From the IMG/VR virus record IMGVR_UViG_3300035725_000002, positions 1 through 60,894 of that record: DNA of 60,894 nt. One strand, written 5' to 3'. The stretch is from a virus. A program made the position numbers and the translations under genes. This document shows, in pieces, positions 17,381 to 26,453 of the stretch. Below the pieces are notes generated by a model. It had not been told where the DNA came from. It worked only from the letters and a program-made list of their open reading frames with translations, and did no database searches. Position 1 is the stretch's first letter. Each line of letters begins with the position of its first letter.

Positions 17381-19603
17381 TTGCCGATCATCATACCAGT
17401 ACATGATGCGTACACGCCAGAGATCACTGTTGAGATCATTTTTCTTGACACTGATGATCTTGTTGTTGATAGCGATGTGTTGCTTCATGCGCCGGTTCAC
17501 TTTGCTGACACCGATACGCTGGTTGTCTCTTCAAAGATCAGTACACCGGTTCACTTTGTTGACACTGATACTATTCAAGCTGTTGGAAGGCTCAATGCAG
17601 AAGCGAACCGGTTTGGTGAGGTTCACTTTGAGGATTCAGACTCGATTGAGCTTGGTGAATCAACCAACCACGTTCTAGGTTACGTCACTCTATTAGACAC
17701 TGATCAGATCGTTGCTGATAGTAATCTTGAAGTCGTTGACAGTTTCGGTTTTACGATCTTTGTTGATATCACTGATGCCGCTACTGAAAGCGCTTTACAT
17801 CCTTCTAACAACATTCGTCGCTATAGTGGTCGCCTGGTAGTCGATGGTAGTGATGTTCCGATCATTCGCGCGCAGCTATCGGCACCATCTGACAAGCTTG
17901 GTACAGCATTGACAGTCATCCTGGCTGATCAGAATCTTAGCGCCATTACTATTGACTCGCTTATCAACTTTGATATTGCGATCTGGCTGACTGGTGGCGG
18001 TGGTTCGTGGCAATGGATCAATCTGATTACAGGCGGCAAGCTGTCTCAGCGCTCAGCGCGTTACGTGAACGAAGAAGGATTGCCGAAAGATGCTATTGAG
18101 ATCTCAATAGTTGACATCGTTGGTGATCGATGGAACCGTGCGCCACGCAGACAAGTTTACTTGTACGATTCTCAGAAGATTGATCCACCTACTAACGAAG
18201 CGATTCTTTCACAGACGATCTATTCTGATACTGGTCACGTTATTACGCCGCTCTTTGTGCCGATCTCTGGGATGAAACTAAGAGACGTGTTGCACTACGC
18301 TTATATCACTGGCTGCGGCTTTGATAACGTCATTACGAACATTCCTAACTTTCCAGTCGAGCAAGCATCTTTTACGGTGACTGGTGGTTATGACGCTGGT
18401 GTACGAAGTTATCTGGAATTGTTCTCACCGGTGGTGTTCGCATCGAATAATGATCTTTGGATCATCGATCCCGATCAGCCGCTACCGGCTGGTATTTCTT
18501 CTGTGGATTTCGTTGCAGCATTCTCAGCTAGTATTGATGACACATTGCCCGCGCATGAGCCTGTCAATGGTATCTTGGTTCGTGTTAACGATGCTTTAGC
18601 TGGCACTGAATTCTTTACTGAACGGCTTGAGACTTCCACAGTGAGTAACGGCGTGTTCGGTACACCTGGTTACACTGAGGTTGACACTGAGCGACGTATT
18701 AGAGAGTTTCGCATCTTTGCTAATCCAACTGCGATTGTTCGTGAAGAAGTTGCGTTTGAGCAAACACGTACGCTTGACTACACCTTTGCTGTCACCAGCA
18801 TTGAGACGCGCACAGATCATATTGATTCACTTCTTCGGCCAACTGGTTACACGTTATCTGTCAGTCAGTTGTTGCCGGATGTTGGTGATCCTGATCTCAA
18901 TCCTCTGTTGCAAGAGGTGACGCACGAAGAGCAATTAATAACTTATGTTCCTGATCCGTTTCATGTGCAATCAGACATTCAGTCACGAATTGAAACGCGG
19001 ACTGAAGGATTGATCTTGGTTGATTCTAATACGCAGTATCTTGGTGAGGATTATAAGATCCCTTATGTCGATGCTCATAAGTCTGGCTACATTCAGCACG
19101 ATGGAATGTCAACGCAGTTTGGGCCGGTGCGTACTGTGATCGAGCAATTGTCATTCAATGGTGGTCAGGTTAAGTATGAGACACGGGTAATGAATCATCT
19201 GGCGAATGTGCCGGATAAAATTACTATCAAGACATTGCCTGGTAGCTCACGCATTGATCGAAAGATTAGCGGACACGAAAAGTATGTGTTGTTGACGGTG
19301 CCTGGTACTGACGCTGTTAGTCGCAGAGTTGCGGAGTTTGACGGATCTCAGTTGCCTTATAATACTGCACTGGCCCTGGCTCAAAGGAAGCTGACTAATC
19401 TTAATAATCCACCAAAAGAATTAGCAGTGAACATGGCTTATGTTAATCCGTCACTTCGCAGAGGTGCTGTGATTCATGTTCAGGGCCGTTCAAGTTATCT
19501 GGGTAATTACATTCTTAAAGGTTATACGATCACGATTGAAGCTGTTGATCTAAAGAATTACCACGCGTCAATGAATTTTGAAGCAAGGGAATTACGATCA
19601 TGA
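17381..19603 (+). CDS. Large tail tip / hub protein with N-terminal DTD repeats
   Basis: 740 aa from a TTG at 17381 (GAGTAGG ribosome site upstream; a later ATG would remove part of the repeats). Five short repeats with a hydrophobic residue then D-T/S-D (DTD at residues 23-25, 43-45, 61-63 and 106-108; DSD at 85-87) occupy the N-terminus; the remainder is beta-rich and may be the tail hub or tail-associated protein that closes the tube. No peptidoglycan hydrolase motif is visible. The D-x-D spacing could bind calcium. Confidence 0.65.
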   Translation: MPIIIPVHDAYTPEITVEIIFLDTDDLVVDSDVLLHAPVHFADTDTLVVSSKISTPVHFVDTDTIQAVGRLNAEANRFGEVHFEDSDSIELGESTNHVLGYVTLLDTDQIVADSNLEVVDSFGFTIFVDITDAATESALHPSNNIRRYSGRLVVDGSDVPIIRAQLSAPSDKLGTALTVILADQNLSAITIDSLINFDIAIWLTGGGGSWQWINLITGGKLSQRSARYVNEEGLPKDAIEISIVDIVGDRWNRAPRRQVYLYDSQKIDPPTNEAILSQTIYSDTGHVITPLFVPISGMKLRDVLHYAYITGCGFDNVITNIPNFPVEQASFTVTGGYDAGVRSYLELFSPVVFASNNDLWIIDPDQPLPAGISSVDFVAAFSASIDDTLPAHEPVNGILVRVNDALAGTEFFTERLETSTVSNGVFGTPGYTEVDTERRIREFRIFANPTAIVREEVAFEQTRTLDYTFAVTSIETRTDHIDSLLRPTGYTLSVSQLLPDVGDPDLNPLLQEVTHEEQLITYVPDPFHVQSDIQSRIETRTEGLILVDSNTQYLGEDYKIPYVDAHKSGYIQHDGMSTQFGPVRTVIEQLSFNGGQVKYETRVMNHLANVPDKITIKTLPGSSRIDRKISGHEKYVLLTVPGTDAVSRRVAEFDGSQLPYNTALALAQRKLTNLNNPPKELAVNMAYVNPSLRRGAVIHVQGRSSYLGNYILKGYTITIEAVDLKNYHASMNFEARELRS

Positions 19604-19809
19604 TAATGACATACGACGAGATTGTTGCAAAGTTTGTTCAGGTCAACGGTGGACAGCCGTTAAACGGAAATACCATGAGGATAAGTTTTGATGAGGACAA
19701 TGTTGAATTGTTTCATCTGTCTGATGGTTCGTTTCCTTTGTATCATGTTGATGGTTGGCTGTGTGAACCGAACGGAAAGAAGGTAGGCTTTGTCGCTGGC
19801 GATCACTGA
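19600..19809 (+). CDS. Small hypothetical protein, tail region
   Basis: 69 aa, overlapping the previous stop by 4 bases. Acidic, with an FDEDNVELFHLSDGSFPLYHVDGW core that looks like a small beta fold. No family recognised. It is in the same tightly packed operon, so probably a minor tail or assembly protein. Confidence 0.55.
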   Translation: MIMTYDEIVAKFVQVNGGQPLNGNTMRISFDEDNVELFHLSDGSFPLYHVDGWLCEPNGKKVGFVAGDH

Positions 19810-20110
19810 CATTGATGATGTTCCGATCACGTATATCTCAATGAGCTTACCAGAGCTTATAGATAGTGCTGTGTTCGTGATTAAGGTGCCGTGTCAGGCA
19901 AACTCACATCTGGCTTCAGAAGTGAATGCGAGTGCTGTAGTCAAAGCGCGATTGAATGGCACCAGTGATCCGTTTGTTGATATCGCAGCTTTGCCAATTG
20001 ATCTTAATCCTTATGCCGGTACGACAAAGTTGTTTGATGTGAAAGTACACGCGAATGATATTACTGGCCTGGTTCGTGCTGCATTGCCAGTACGTGTTGT
20101 GTTTGTATGA
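19790..20110 (+). CDS. Hypothetical protein, tail region
   Basis: 106 aa from a TTG at 19790 with AGAAGG upstream, overlapping the previous gene by 20 bases; the first ATG in frame is at 19841. Beta-rich (ITYISMSLPELIDSAVFVIKV). Its stop overlaps the next start (ATGA). No function recognised; the start is uncertain. Confidence 0.5.
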   Translation: MSLAITDIDDVPITYISMSLPELIDSAVFVIKVPCQANSHLASEVNASAVVKARLNGTSDPFVDIAALPIDLNPYAGTTKLFDVKVHANDITGLVRAALPVRVVFV

Positions 20111-21306
20111 GCCGTAAGCAATTCATCGTTAAGAGAGGTGGTAAGCTCACTGTTGGTTTGCCGGTCGCGTCTGCGGCTGACGCAGCTAAGCAACTGGCCG
20201 GTGCCTTATCACAGCAACCAGGTGGAGTGTTACCAACTGAAGAGCTAGATGATCTCTACGTCTTTCGTAAAGGTGGCATTAGGTTCTATGATCTGGGAAC
20301 ACGTAAGAATGAAGATGGATCTTTCAGAGACACGATTACAACTCTGATAATTGAACCAACTGGTTCTGGTGCCGGTAGTGATTACTATCACTGGTATCAT
20401 AACTCGTTGCTTGATGACTTTGATCCTGATACGTGCTTGCAGATCCCGCAGGGTGCAGAGTTTCTATACTTTGATGCTTCGTTCGTTACTCAGGATGGTG
20501 ACGCGAATCGTCATCTAATTGGTAACGTAGATAAGCGGCCTTATGTTAATGATCTTGCCAGTGGCGTGAATGTTGAAGAGACGATCTGGAAGAGTGGTAA
20601 ACTCAAGTTTGCAGCGCCGGACTCTGATACTCCGCATCGCTACTTAAGCATTGAATCAGCCTTTTATTATAACTCGTTCTGTACTCAAGATGACGATGCG
20701 ACTTTTTTAGATAGTCCTTTTTTCAAAGTTACAACTGAGCCGGTTTGGACAGCCGATCCAGTGTCGTACATTCCAACCGGCAAGGATCGTGTTTACCTGA
20801 CACCTGTACGAACATTGCGCTCAACTGGCTTCTTTCCTAATCATGTTTACTTAGGTAGGCGAATGCCGATACTTCCAAACTTTGAGCCTCAACACGATCC
20901 GATGATCTTTCGGAACGAGACTATAGAATTCTTTGTTGGCGGTGGCCTGTTTGGTGATATGCTTACCAGAATGACGGCTAGCAGTTCTCTGTGGAGTGCG
21001 GTGCTCGATCACTACACCACAGTCTTTCTTGAGAGTGGTATTGACGCGAAAGGCGTTTTTGGTGACGGTGATTCAAGTGGTGAACCAACTGCGTTCTTTG
21101 TTAGTTGGACAGCTTTTACATTGATGAACGAGCTTAACAACGGACTTGATCCGATGGTGGCACCATCATACCTGGTTGCGATTATTGTTCAGGGAGATCA
21201 ACGTTTGTACGTTTGGCGTAACTATGTTATCAACATTCTTGGTAACATGATCACTCCATCGTTTCCGTTATTTGAACGCCGATGGTCGCGCATCTATAAG
21301 CCTTAA
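20107..21306 (+). CDS. Large hypothetical virion protein
   Basis: 399 aa, not recognised. It is rich in aromatic residues (many Tyr, Phe, Trp), with segments such as SDYYHWYHNSLLDDFDPDTC and FFVGGGLFGDMLTRM and no signal peptide or transmembrane helix. Position after the hub and before the small membrane gene suggests a minor tail protein or tip subunit. It could carry the missing host-wall hydrolase activity, but I see no catalytic motif. Confidence 0.6.
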   Translation: MSRKQFIVKRGGKLTVGLPVASAADAAKQLAGALSQQPGGVLPTEELDDLYVFRKGGIRFYDLGTRKNEDGSFRDTITTLIIEPTGSGAGSDYYHWYHNSLLDDFDPDTCLQIPQGAEFLYFDASFVTQDGDANRHLIGNVDKRPYVNDLASGVNVEETIWKSGKLKFAAPDSDTPHRYLSIESAFYYNSFCTQDDDATFLDSPFFKVTTEPVWTADPVSYIPTGKDRVYLTPVRTLRSTGFFPNHVYLGRRMPILPNFEPQHDPMIFRNETIEFFVGGGLFGDMLTRMTASSSLWSAVLDHYTTVFLESGIDAKGVFGDGDSSGEPTAFFVSWTAFTLMNELNNGLDPMVAPSYLVAIIVQGDQRLYVWRNYVINILGNMITPSFPLFERRWSRIYKP

Positions 21307-21311
21307 ATACG

Positions 21312-21653
21312 ATGCAGTTATTAAGCTTCAGAACAGGTGAAGATCTTTGGATCGTCATTCGCATTGACGAAGAGTCTGCGATCAAGTTTCCGGCTACCTG
21401 GTGGGATGCTTTCAAAGAGCACTGGCTTTGGTGGTTTCCAGGTATTGAGATCACTTACTCAAAGCCTTATCGTCGATGGCACATGCAAGGATTGTATTCT
21501 GATGAACAGAAGGCTTGCGAAAGTTGTCAGGATGAAAATTGGTTTTACTTTCCTTTCATGCTGAATGTTGCTTACCCGCTTGAACGTGTTGAGGTGCAAG
21601 CGGTTTTTCCCTTGAGGGATAATGCTAGATACTCATTACGGAAGCTTTGGTAA
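21312..21653 (+). CDS. Hypothetical Trp-rich protein
   Basis: 113 aa with 9 Trp, several in a WWDAFKEHWLWWFPG cluster (residues about 30-44), and a CESC pair later. No family recognised. The aromatic cluster is unusual and could be a membrane-interface or carbohydrate-binding surface. It overlaps the next gene by 32 bases in another frame. Confidence 0.5.
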   Translation: MQLLSFRTGEDLWIVIRIDEESAIKFPATWWDAFKEHWLWWFPGIEITYSKPYRRWHMQGLYSDEQKACESCQDENWFYFPFMLNVAYPLERVEVQAVFPLRDNARYSLRKLW

Positions 21654-22050
21654 TCTGATCATCTACCTCTTTAGCGGTGGACTTGATCTCAGTAACGTTT
21701 GGAATGATGTCATTATCATCGTTGCCATTGTTGGCGCATTCGTCATTCTACGTTCGGGTATTGGTCAGAAGCTTGCTGAAGCTCTTGGTGGCTTAGCTAC
21801 AGCCAGGAAAGAAGCGGTTGATGAAAAAGATGCTGAGATCGCAAAGATGAAAGTTGAATTGCGGCGAACAACACAAGAGCTTCGTCAGGCTAGAGAGTTT
21901 GGTGATGAGGATCGAGTTATCATTCGCGGCCTTAGAAATAGATGCCACCGTTATTTGATCGAGATAAATCAACATCGTTTAGGCAAGAGCATTCCACCGA
22001 TACTAGCAGGAAGTGAAGATGATGACAGAAACTTACCCACTGTACTTTAG
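21622..22050 (+). CDS. Membrane-anchored coiled-coil protein
   Basis: 142 aa. One strong transmembrane segment (VIIIVAIVGAFVILRSGIG, residues about 30-48) is followed by a charged heptad helix (residues about 60-110, DAEIAKMKVELRRTTQELRQ). The start has a GAGGGATA ribosome site. The single anchor plus coiled coil resembles inner-membrane spanins or tail-operon membrane proteins; a lysis role is possible but no partner lipoprotein lies next to it. Confidence 0.55.
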   Translation: MLDTHYGSFGNLIIYLFSGGLDLSNVWNDVIIIVAIVGAFVILRSGIGQKLAEALGGLATARKEAVDEKDAEIAKMKVELRRTTQELRQAREFGDEDRVIIRGLRNRCHRYLIEINQHRLGKSIPPILAGSEDDDRNLPTVL

Positions 22051-22627
22051 TGGTAGTAACACAAAGAGCTTTTCTGATGGTAGCGTTGAAGATGTGCATG
22101 ACGCTACTGAGGTGCCGGACACTTCTAGTGATAGGCGCATTAAAGTTCTGTTCGCTGATGATGATCCCGATACTTTAGATCTTCTAGGATTAGCGGCACG
22201 GCGTATCGGTAACTTTGATTTTCGTCTGGCGAGCGACGGCGCTCAAGTTGCACACTTTCTTGAGACAGAACAGTTTGACGTACTGTGTCTTGATGCGCAG
22301 ATGCCGATTGCCTACGGCACCACCATTGCACGAATGGTGCGGGATCGTGATATCAGTATGCCGATCATCTTTTTCACTGGCCGGTCAGGTAGAGAGGTGC
22401 GTTTGGCAACTGAAGAGGTTGGTGCTACACTGGTCACTAAGCCAGCATCACCAGGGCATTTAATGACAATGATTGCAAAGCTCGCAAGTGAACGGATCAG
22501 CTACCACGGCCCTGACCGGCGCGTGCTCTCAGTGAACCTCAGTGAGCAACGCCGTCGCGCCACGGATCAGCCTTTTGAGTTGCCTGAGTCTTTGTGCTTT
22601 GCTGCGAAGAAGCATAGACGGCCCTAA
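22019..22627 (+). CDS. Response-regulator receiver (CheY-like) protein
   Basis: 202 aa from ATG 22019 (AGGA ribosome site; in-frame GTG 22013 possible). Residues about 41-155 are a complete REC domain: acid pocket DDD (47-49), phospho-acceptor Asp92 in LCLDAQMP, Thr120 in IFFTGR and Lys141 in VTKPAS, with spacing like CheY. No DNA-binding or enzymatic output domain follows; the C-terminus is a basic Arg/Lys tail of about 45 residues. No histidine kinase is encoded by the phage, so it would have to take phosphate from a host kinase, or act as a sink. It is the last gene of the late operon, before the early promoter region. Confidence 0.85.
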   Translation: MMTETYPLYFSGSNTKSFSDGSVEDVHDATEVPDTSSDRRIKVLFADDDPDTLDLLGLAARRIGNFDFRLASDGAQVAHFLETEQFDVLCLDAQMPIAYGTTIARMVRDRDISMPIIFFTGRSGREVRLATEEVGATLVTKPASPGHLMTMIAKLASERISYHGPDRRVLSVNLSEQRRRATDQPFELPESLCFAAKKHRRP

Positions 22628-22651
22628 CAATCCTCTTTCCAGAAACCAGGC

Positions 22652-22697
22652 CGGTACAGGCCAATTTTCTCCATGCAGTAATTAGGCGGTTGACAAA
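22652..22697 (+). repeat. Intergenic element, copy 1 (CGGTACAGG ... GGCGGTTGACAA)
   Basis: About 45 bases starting CGGTACAGG and ending GGCGGTTGACAA, matching 44722-44766 over the full length without gaps at roughly 80 percent by eye. A second GGTTGACAA follows 23 bases further on and acts as the -35 of the early promoter. It is likely a regulator-binding or transcription-control site. Confidence 0.6.
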
Positions 22698-22712
22698 CCT
22701 CTGTTTCAGTGG

Positions 22713-22742
22713 TTGACAAACGCCTTTTCTGTCTGCTAGTAT
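22713..22742 (+). promoter_or_regulatory. Early promoter for the replication operon
   Basis: TTGACA 22713-22718, 18-base spacer, TAGTAT 22737-22742, upstream of the helicase gene at 22789. The sequence after the -10 (TAGTATCCGCT) is also found at the 44316-44344 promoter, which suggests a shared early promoter type. It lies in the 161-base gap after the receiver gene. Confidence 0.7.
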
Positions 22743-22788
22743 CCGCTCCGCTTCCAAGCCTTGCTGACTTGCGAACGCTCACATAATC

Positions 22789-24465
22789 ATGATCGATGTA
22801 ACGATGCAGCCTGGCGCTAGTCATTTCTCGTTGCGAGCGCCAAGTGAGCTACACATACCGTTAGTTGAGATCGGCGGATCTCACTTCGCATCATTCGCCG
22901 ATGTGTACAGTTATCCGGCCACCGTCTTTTGTGCTCAAGCAATCCGCAATCTTAGCATCAATCAAAACATACAACTCAATAGCGATGAATCATTCAAAGA
23001 GGTATTGAAGCGCTTTGATCTCATCAAGCCTTTGCGTGATCGTACTAAGGACGCAAGTAAGCTCGATCAACCATTGATCCGCGCAGCCGATTCATGGGAG
23101 TGGCAACTACAGGCTTACCATGTTGGTTTGAATCTGGATGCTGTGATGTGGTGGATGGGAGTAGGCACCGGCAAGAGTAAAGTGACGATTGATATGATTC
23201 AGAATGCTGGTCACTTGAAGATCGTCATGGGAATGCCTAATCACATTCTTAAAGATCCTGAGTGTTGGGATCGTCAGTTTGAGTTGTACGCAAAAACTGA
23301 TTACATGCTTGAGGTACTAGATCACGGTTCAACGAAAGCGAATCTTGAGCGTGTCATGATTCAGACTCGCCGGATGGCCGGTAGCAAGGTGCCTCTGATC
23401 TTCGCCGTCAACTATGAAAGCATCTGGCGTAAAGGATTAGACGAAGCTTTACTCAAGTGGCAACCTGATCTTTTGGTGATGGAAGAGAGTCACAAGATCA
23501 AGGCACCAGGCGGCAAGGCGTCTCGCTACATTGGTCGCTTAGGGATGCGAAGCAAACAGCGATGCGGTCTGACAGGTACGCTGATGCCTAACTCACAGCT
23601 TGATGTGTATGGTCAGTTTCGCGCACTTGATCCTGGCATCTTCGGTACATCGTTTAGCCGGTTTCGTGATGAGTACGCGCACGTCTATGATCATAACGGC
23701 GTGCCGATCATTCAGTATTACAAGAATCAGAAACAACTCGCAGAGAAGATTGCACCGATCACGGTACAAGTTGAATCCAAAGTCTTAAAGCTTCCAGAAC
23801 CGATCCACGATTCGCGTATGTTCGATCTCACACCATCGGAGCGCAAGATCTATGATGAGATCGAACAAGAGTATTGCACTGAAACTGAGCAAGGTTATCT
23901 GACAGTAACCAACGGTCTGACAAAGATCCTCAGACTTCAACAACTCACAGGCGGCTGGTTGCCTCTGCGCGAAGATAACATTGAAGCTGAGCTAAAGCGC
24001 ATCGGAAAGTCAAAGCAAGATCTACTGCGCGATCTACTTGAAGATATACCGTCTGATGAGCCGGTTGTTATCTTCGCTCGCTTCACTGCGGATCTTGATT
24101 CAGTTAAAGAGGTAGCCGCAGAGCTTAAGCGTCCGTACGGCGAGATCAGCGGACGCGCCTACGATAAGGGACTGTGGGATCAAGGTAAGGTGATCAACTT
24201 AGGGATCAACGTCAAGTCTGGTGAAGGCATTGACACCTTGAAGAAAGCACGATACGGCATCTTTTATTCTGTGGGATACTCGAACGGTGAATTTGAGCAA
24301 TGCGTAGGCCGGTTGAGACGGCCAGGTATGCGTGACTTCTGTTACTTCTATCATCTGGTTGCAAGGAACACTGTTGACATCGCTGTGTACAAAGCATTGA
24401 AAGCGAAACAGAGCATTCGTGATCAGGTGATTGGTTATTTACGCGAGCACGCAAAGGCAGCATGA
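22789..24465 (+). CDS. SF2 DNA helicase (SNF2-like)
   Basis: 558 aa. Motif I GVGTGKS near residue 125, motif II as MEESH near 228 (in place of DEAH), motif III LTGT near 260, and motif VI QCVGRLRRPGM near 505 identify a two-lobed SF2 ATPase of the phage SNF2/UvsW-like type. The N-terminal 100 residues are an extra domain. It is the first gene of the early operon and probably remodels replication or recombination intermediates. The Asp of the Walker B box is Glu, which is tolerated in some SF2 members. Confidence 0.85.
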   Translation: MIDVTMQPGASHFSLRAPSELHIPLVEIGGSHFASFADVYSYPATVFCAQAIRNLSINQNIQLNSDESFKEVLKRFDLIKPLRDRTKDASKLDQPLIRAADSWEWQLQAYHVGLNLDAVMWWMGVGTGKSKVTIDMIQNAGHLKIVMGMPNHILKDPECWDRQFELYAKTDYMLEVLDHGSTKANLERVMIQTRRMAGSKVPLIFAVNYESIWRKGLDEALLKWQPDLLVMEESHKIKAPGGKASRYIGRLGMRSKQRCGLTGTLMPNSQLDVYGQFRALDPGIFGTSFSRFRDEYAHVYDHNGVPIIQYYKNQKQLAEKIAPITVQVESKVLKLPEPIHDSRMFDLTPSERKIYDEIEQEYCTETEQGYLTVTNGLTKILRLQQLTGGWLPLREDNIEAELKRIGKSKQDLLRDLLEDIPSDEPVVIFARFTADLDSVKEVAAELKRPYGEISGRAYDKGLWDQGKVINLGINVKSGEGIDTLKKARYGIFYSVGYSNGEFEQCVGRLRRPGMRDFCYFYHLVARNTVDIAVYKALKAKQSIRDQVIGYLREHAKAA

Positions 24466-24665
24466 CGCATCAGGATGAGATCGAAGTCGCTGAGCGATCA
24501 ATCTCTCTGCTTGAAAGCATTGAGAAAATGATGAGAGCGGAGATCAAAACAAAGTACAAGTGTCTCAACATTGACTTTCATAAGATCTCATTGATACAGG
24601 GTGCCATCATTTCACAGAAGCGACGGTTATCCTATCACCGGTTTCAGATTCTATTAGGAAGATAA
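24462..24665 (+). CDS. Small helical hypothetical protein
   Basis: 67 aa, overlapping the helicase stop (ATGA). Mostly one or two charged helices with Lys-rich middle (MRAEIKTKYKC). No function recognised. Coupled to the helicase and probably a partner or early host-takeover protein. Confidence 0.5.
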   Translation: MTHQDEIEVAERSISLLESIEKMMRAEIKTKYKCLNIDFHKISLIQGAIISQKRRLSYHRFQILLGR

Positions 24666-24670
24666 AAAGA

Positions 24671-24991
24671 ATGCCAATGGCACCAGCTACACTACTGATT
24701 GATGATACTGAGTTGACAGATCAGATTAAGCAGAATCCTCTGTACATCTGGCGAAGCGGCAAAGGCTACGCGCTTCGTAATGTAGCTGCACGTTTGGGTA
24801 AGTCACAAACATCAGTTTCAAAGTGGGAAGATGGTTCAGCTTATCCCACAGATCATCACATGACACTGATCGCTAAGATGATGAAGGTTGAGTTAAGCGA
24901 TCTTATCGGTCAATGGCGAACCTGGTATCAGATTAAACATCCACCGGAGCAAACACATGGCAAGCAAGAAGAGCACAAAGACAAAAAGTAA
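24671..24991 (+). CDS. XRE-family helix-turn-helix regulator
   Basis: 106 aa. Residues about 35-85 form a Cro/CI-type HTH: ALRNVAARLGKSQTSVSKWEDGSAYP is the helix-turn-helix core, followed by the usual dimer helices (HMTLIAKMMKVELSDLI). It is too short to carry an autoproteolytic CI domain. It presumably binds operators of the early region; the GGTTGACAA elements are candidates. Its end overlaps the next gene by 35 bases. Confidence 0.85.
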   Translation: MPMAPATLLIDDTELTDQIKQNPLYIWRSGKGYALRNVAARLGKSQTSVSKWEDGSAYPTDHHMTLIAKMMKVELSDLIGQWRTWYQIKHPPEQTHGKQEEHKDKK

Positions 24992-25556
24992 GAAGGCACT
25001 GAAGCCGCCTGACGCTGAAGAGATTGCAAGTCAGAAACAAACTGGCTTGGATCGTGCAACGCTTCTACAATTCGCTATCCTTGATACGCGTAAGGAAGCA
25101 TTGAAGAAAGAGTTGAAAGACGTTGAGGCTGCGCACAAAGTGATACAAGAAGTGATCCTTGAGAAATTCGCTAGTATGGGATTCGATCAAGTGCGCTTCT
25201 TAGGTCACACTGTTTACATCTTCAAACAGTTATGGGCCAGGCCCAAAGATGAAACGGTGCCGCGTCCGGCGTTGGTGGCCGCGCTCAAAGCTCACGGTTT
25301 CAAGGAATACATCAAGGAAGATTTCAACGTGCAGTCTGTGTCAGGACGGCTGCGAGAGTTAGAGAAGCAGTACCGTGAAATGCACTCGCAACAACCGAAG
25401 GAAGGTCGCAAGCCATTCTCGTTGGCTGATTACCTTCCTCAACCTTTAGTGAAGGTGCTTAAGCTTGATCCTGACTACAGCATCCGCATTCAAGGCACAA
25501 TCCCTATGGACGATCTATTACAACTACAGGAAGAGGTGAATGATGGCAACAAGTAG
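24957..25556 (+). CDS. Hypothetical early protein
   Basis: 199 aa. Lys-rich N-terminal 20 residues, then a long helix (residues about 45-75, RKEALKKELKDVEAAHKVIQ) and a globular part with GHTVYIFKQLWARP. The helix plus compact domain recalls Gam-like or nuclease-inhibitor phage proteins, but I cannot assign it. It lies between a regulator and a Cys-motif replication protein, so a DNA-associated role is likely. Confidence 0.55.
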   Translation: MASKKSTKTKSKKALKPPDAEEIASQKQTGLDRATLLQFAILDTRKEALKKELKDVEAAHKVIQEVILEKFASMGFDQVRFLGHTVYIFKQLWARPKDETVPRPALVAALKAHGFKEYIKEDFNVQSVSGRLRELEKQYREMHSQQPKEGRKPFSLADYLPQPLVKVLKLDPDYSIRIQGTIPMDDLLQLQEEVNDGNK

Positions 25557-26379
25557 GAAAGGCGCGCAACAACAAGCGCCAGACAATAAGAATGAAGCGC
25601 TGACAGCACCAGGCAAAGCGGCATTGCGTAAGCTATCGCATGAAGCGGTGCCGGTCGCTCTGGCTAGTGACTCGATTGATGGCATGATGCAGATCATGAA
25701 AGAGAATCTTGGGCCAGCCGGTCAGTTGAGTGTTACCGATCTAACGCGGATCACTATTCCGGCTGGTGGTGGTACGGCCTGGCAACTGCCTAATCCTATC
25801 GCCGGAAGCAAACCGAAGAATGTTGACACTTTGGATGTGGTGATCGTCGCGTTCAAGGATCAGAAAGCATTCTGGAAAGAGAGCGTTGATGACACAGGCG
25901 GTGGCACACCACCGGATTGCAGATCGCTTGATATGATTCACGGCGTTGGCGATCCAGGCGGCTTCTGTAATGGTGGCGTTGACTCGCAACCTGAGCCGTG
26001 CGCGTTCAATGTGTTCGGTAGCGCGAACGAAGGTGAAGGCGCGGGTAAAGCGTGCAAAGATCTTCGGTTTCTTTTCTTCCTTGAAGGAAAGTCACGATTG
26101 CCGAAGCTTCTAGTTGTGCCGCCAACGTCGCTGAAGGCTATGAAGAAATACTTTATCAGCCTGGCTGAAAATGAGATTCCGCATTACGGCGTTGTCACGC
26201 GACTTGAGTTGGAAGCAGACAAGAATGCGAACAACGTCAAGTATTCCAAGATCGTGCCGTCTGCGATTGCGGAGTTGTCTGAGGAAGAGAAAGCGACGGC
26301 GCAACTGTTCAAACAGCACATTGAGCCGATGATCGGCAACATGGCTGTGCAAGCGGCGAGTCAAGTAAAAGAAACGTAG
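25543..26379 (+). CDS. Phage protein with Cys motif, possible ssDNA-binding or replication accessory
   Basis: 278 aa from the second of two adjacent ATGs (better spaced from AGAGG). A Cys/Gly cluster in residues about 120-185 (PPDCRSLD, GGFC, PCAFNVFGS, GKACKDLRFLFF) looks like a structural zinc site and is common in phage proteins encoded next to replication genes, often annotated as ssDNA-binding. The acidic C-terminal 40 residues fit that idea. The N-terminus MATSRKG is shared with the unrelated-looking protein at 41227. Confidence 0.6.
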   Translation: MATSRKGAQQQAPDNKNEALTAPGKAALRKLSHEAVPVALASDSIDGMMQIMKENLGPAGQLSVTDLTRITIPAGGGTAWQLPNPIAGSKPKNVDTLDVVIVAFKDQKAFWKESVDDTGGGTPPDCRSLDMIHGVGDPGGFCNGGVDSQPEPCAFNVFGSANEGEGAGKACKDLRFLFFLEGKSRLPKLLVVPPTSLKAMKKYFISLAENEIPHYGVVTRLELEADKNANNVKYSKIVPSAIAELSEEEKATAQLFKQHIEPMIGNMAVQAASQVKET

Positions 26380-26453
26380 TTCAGTCCCGATCTTGAGTTG
26401 AGCATGTAAGCCTTGCCAACACTTACACTGATCGCGCATCGGGAGTTGACAAC

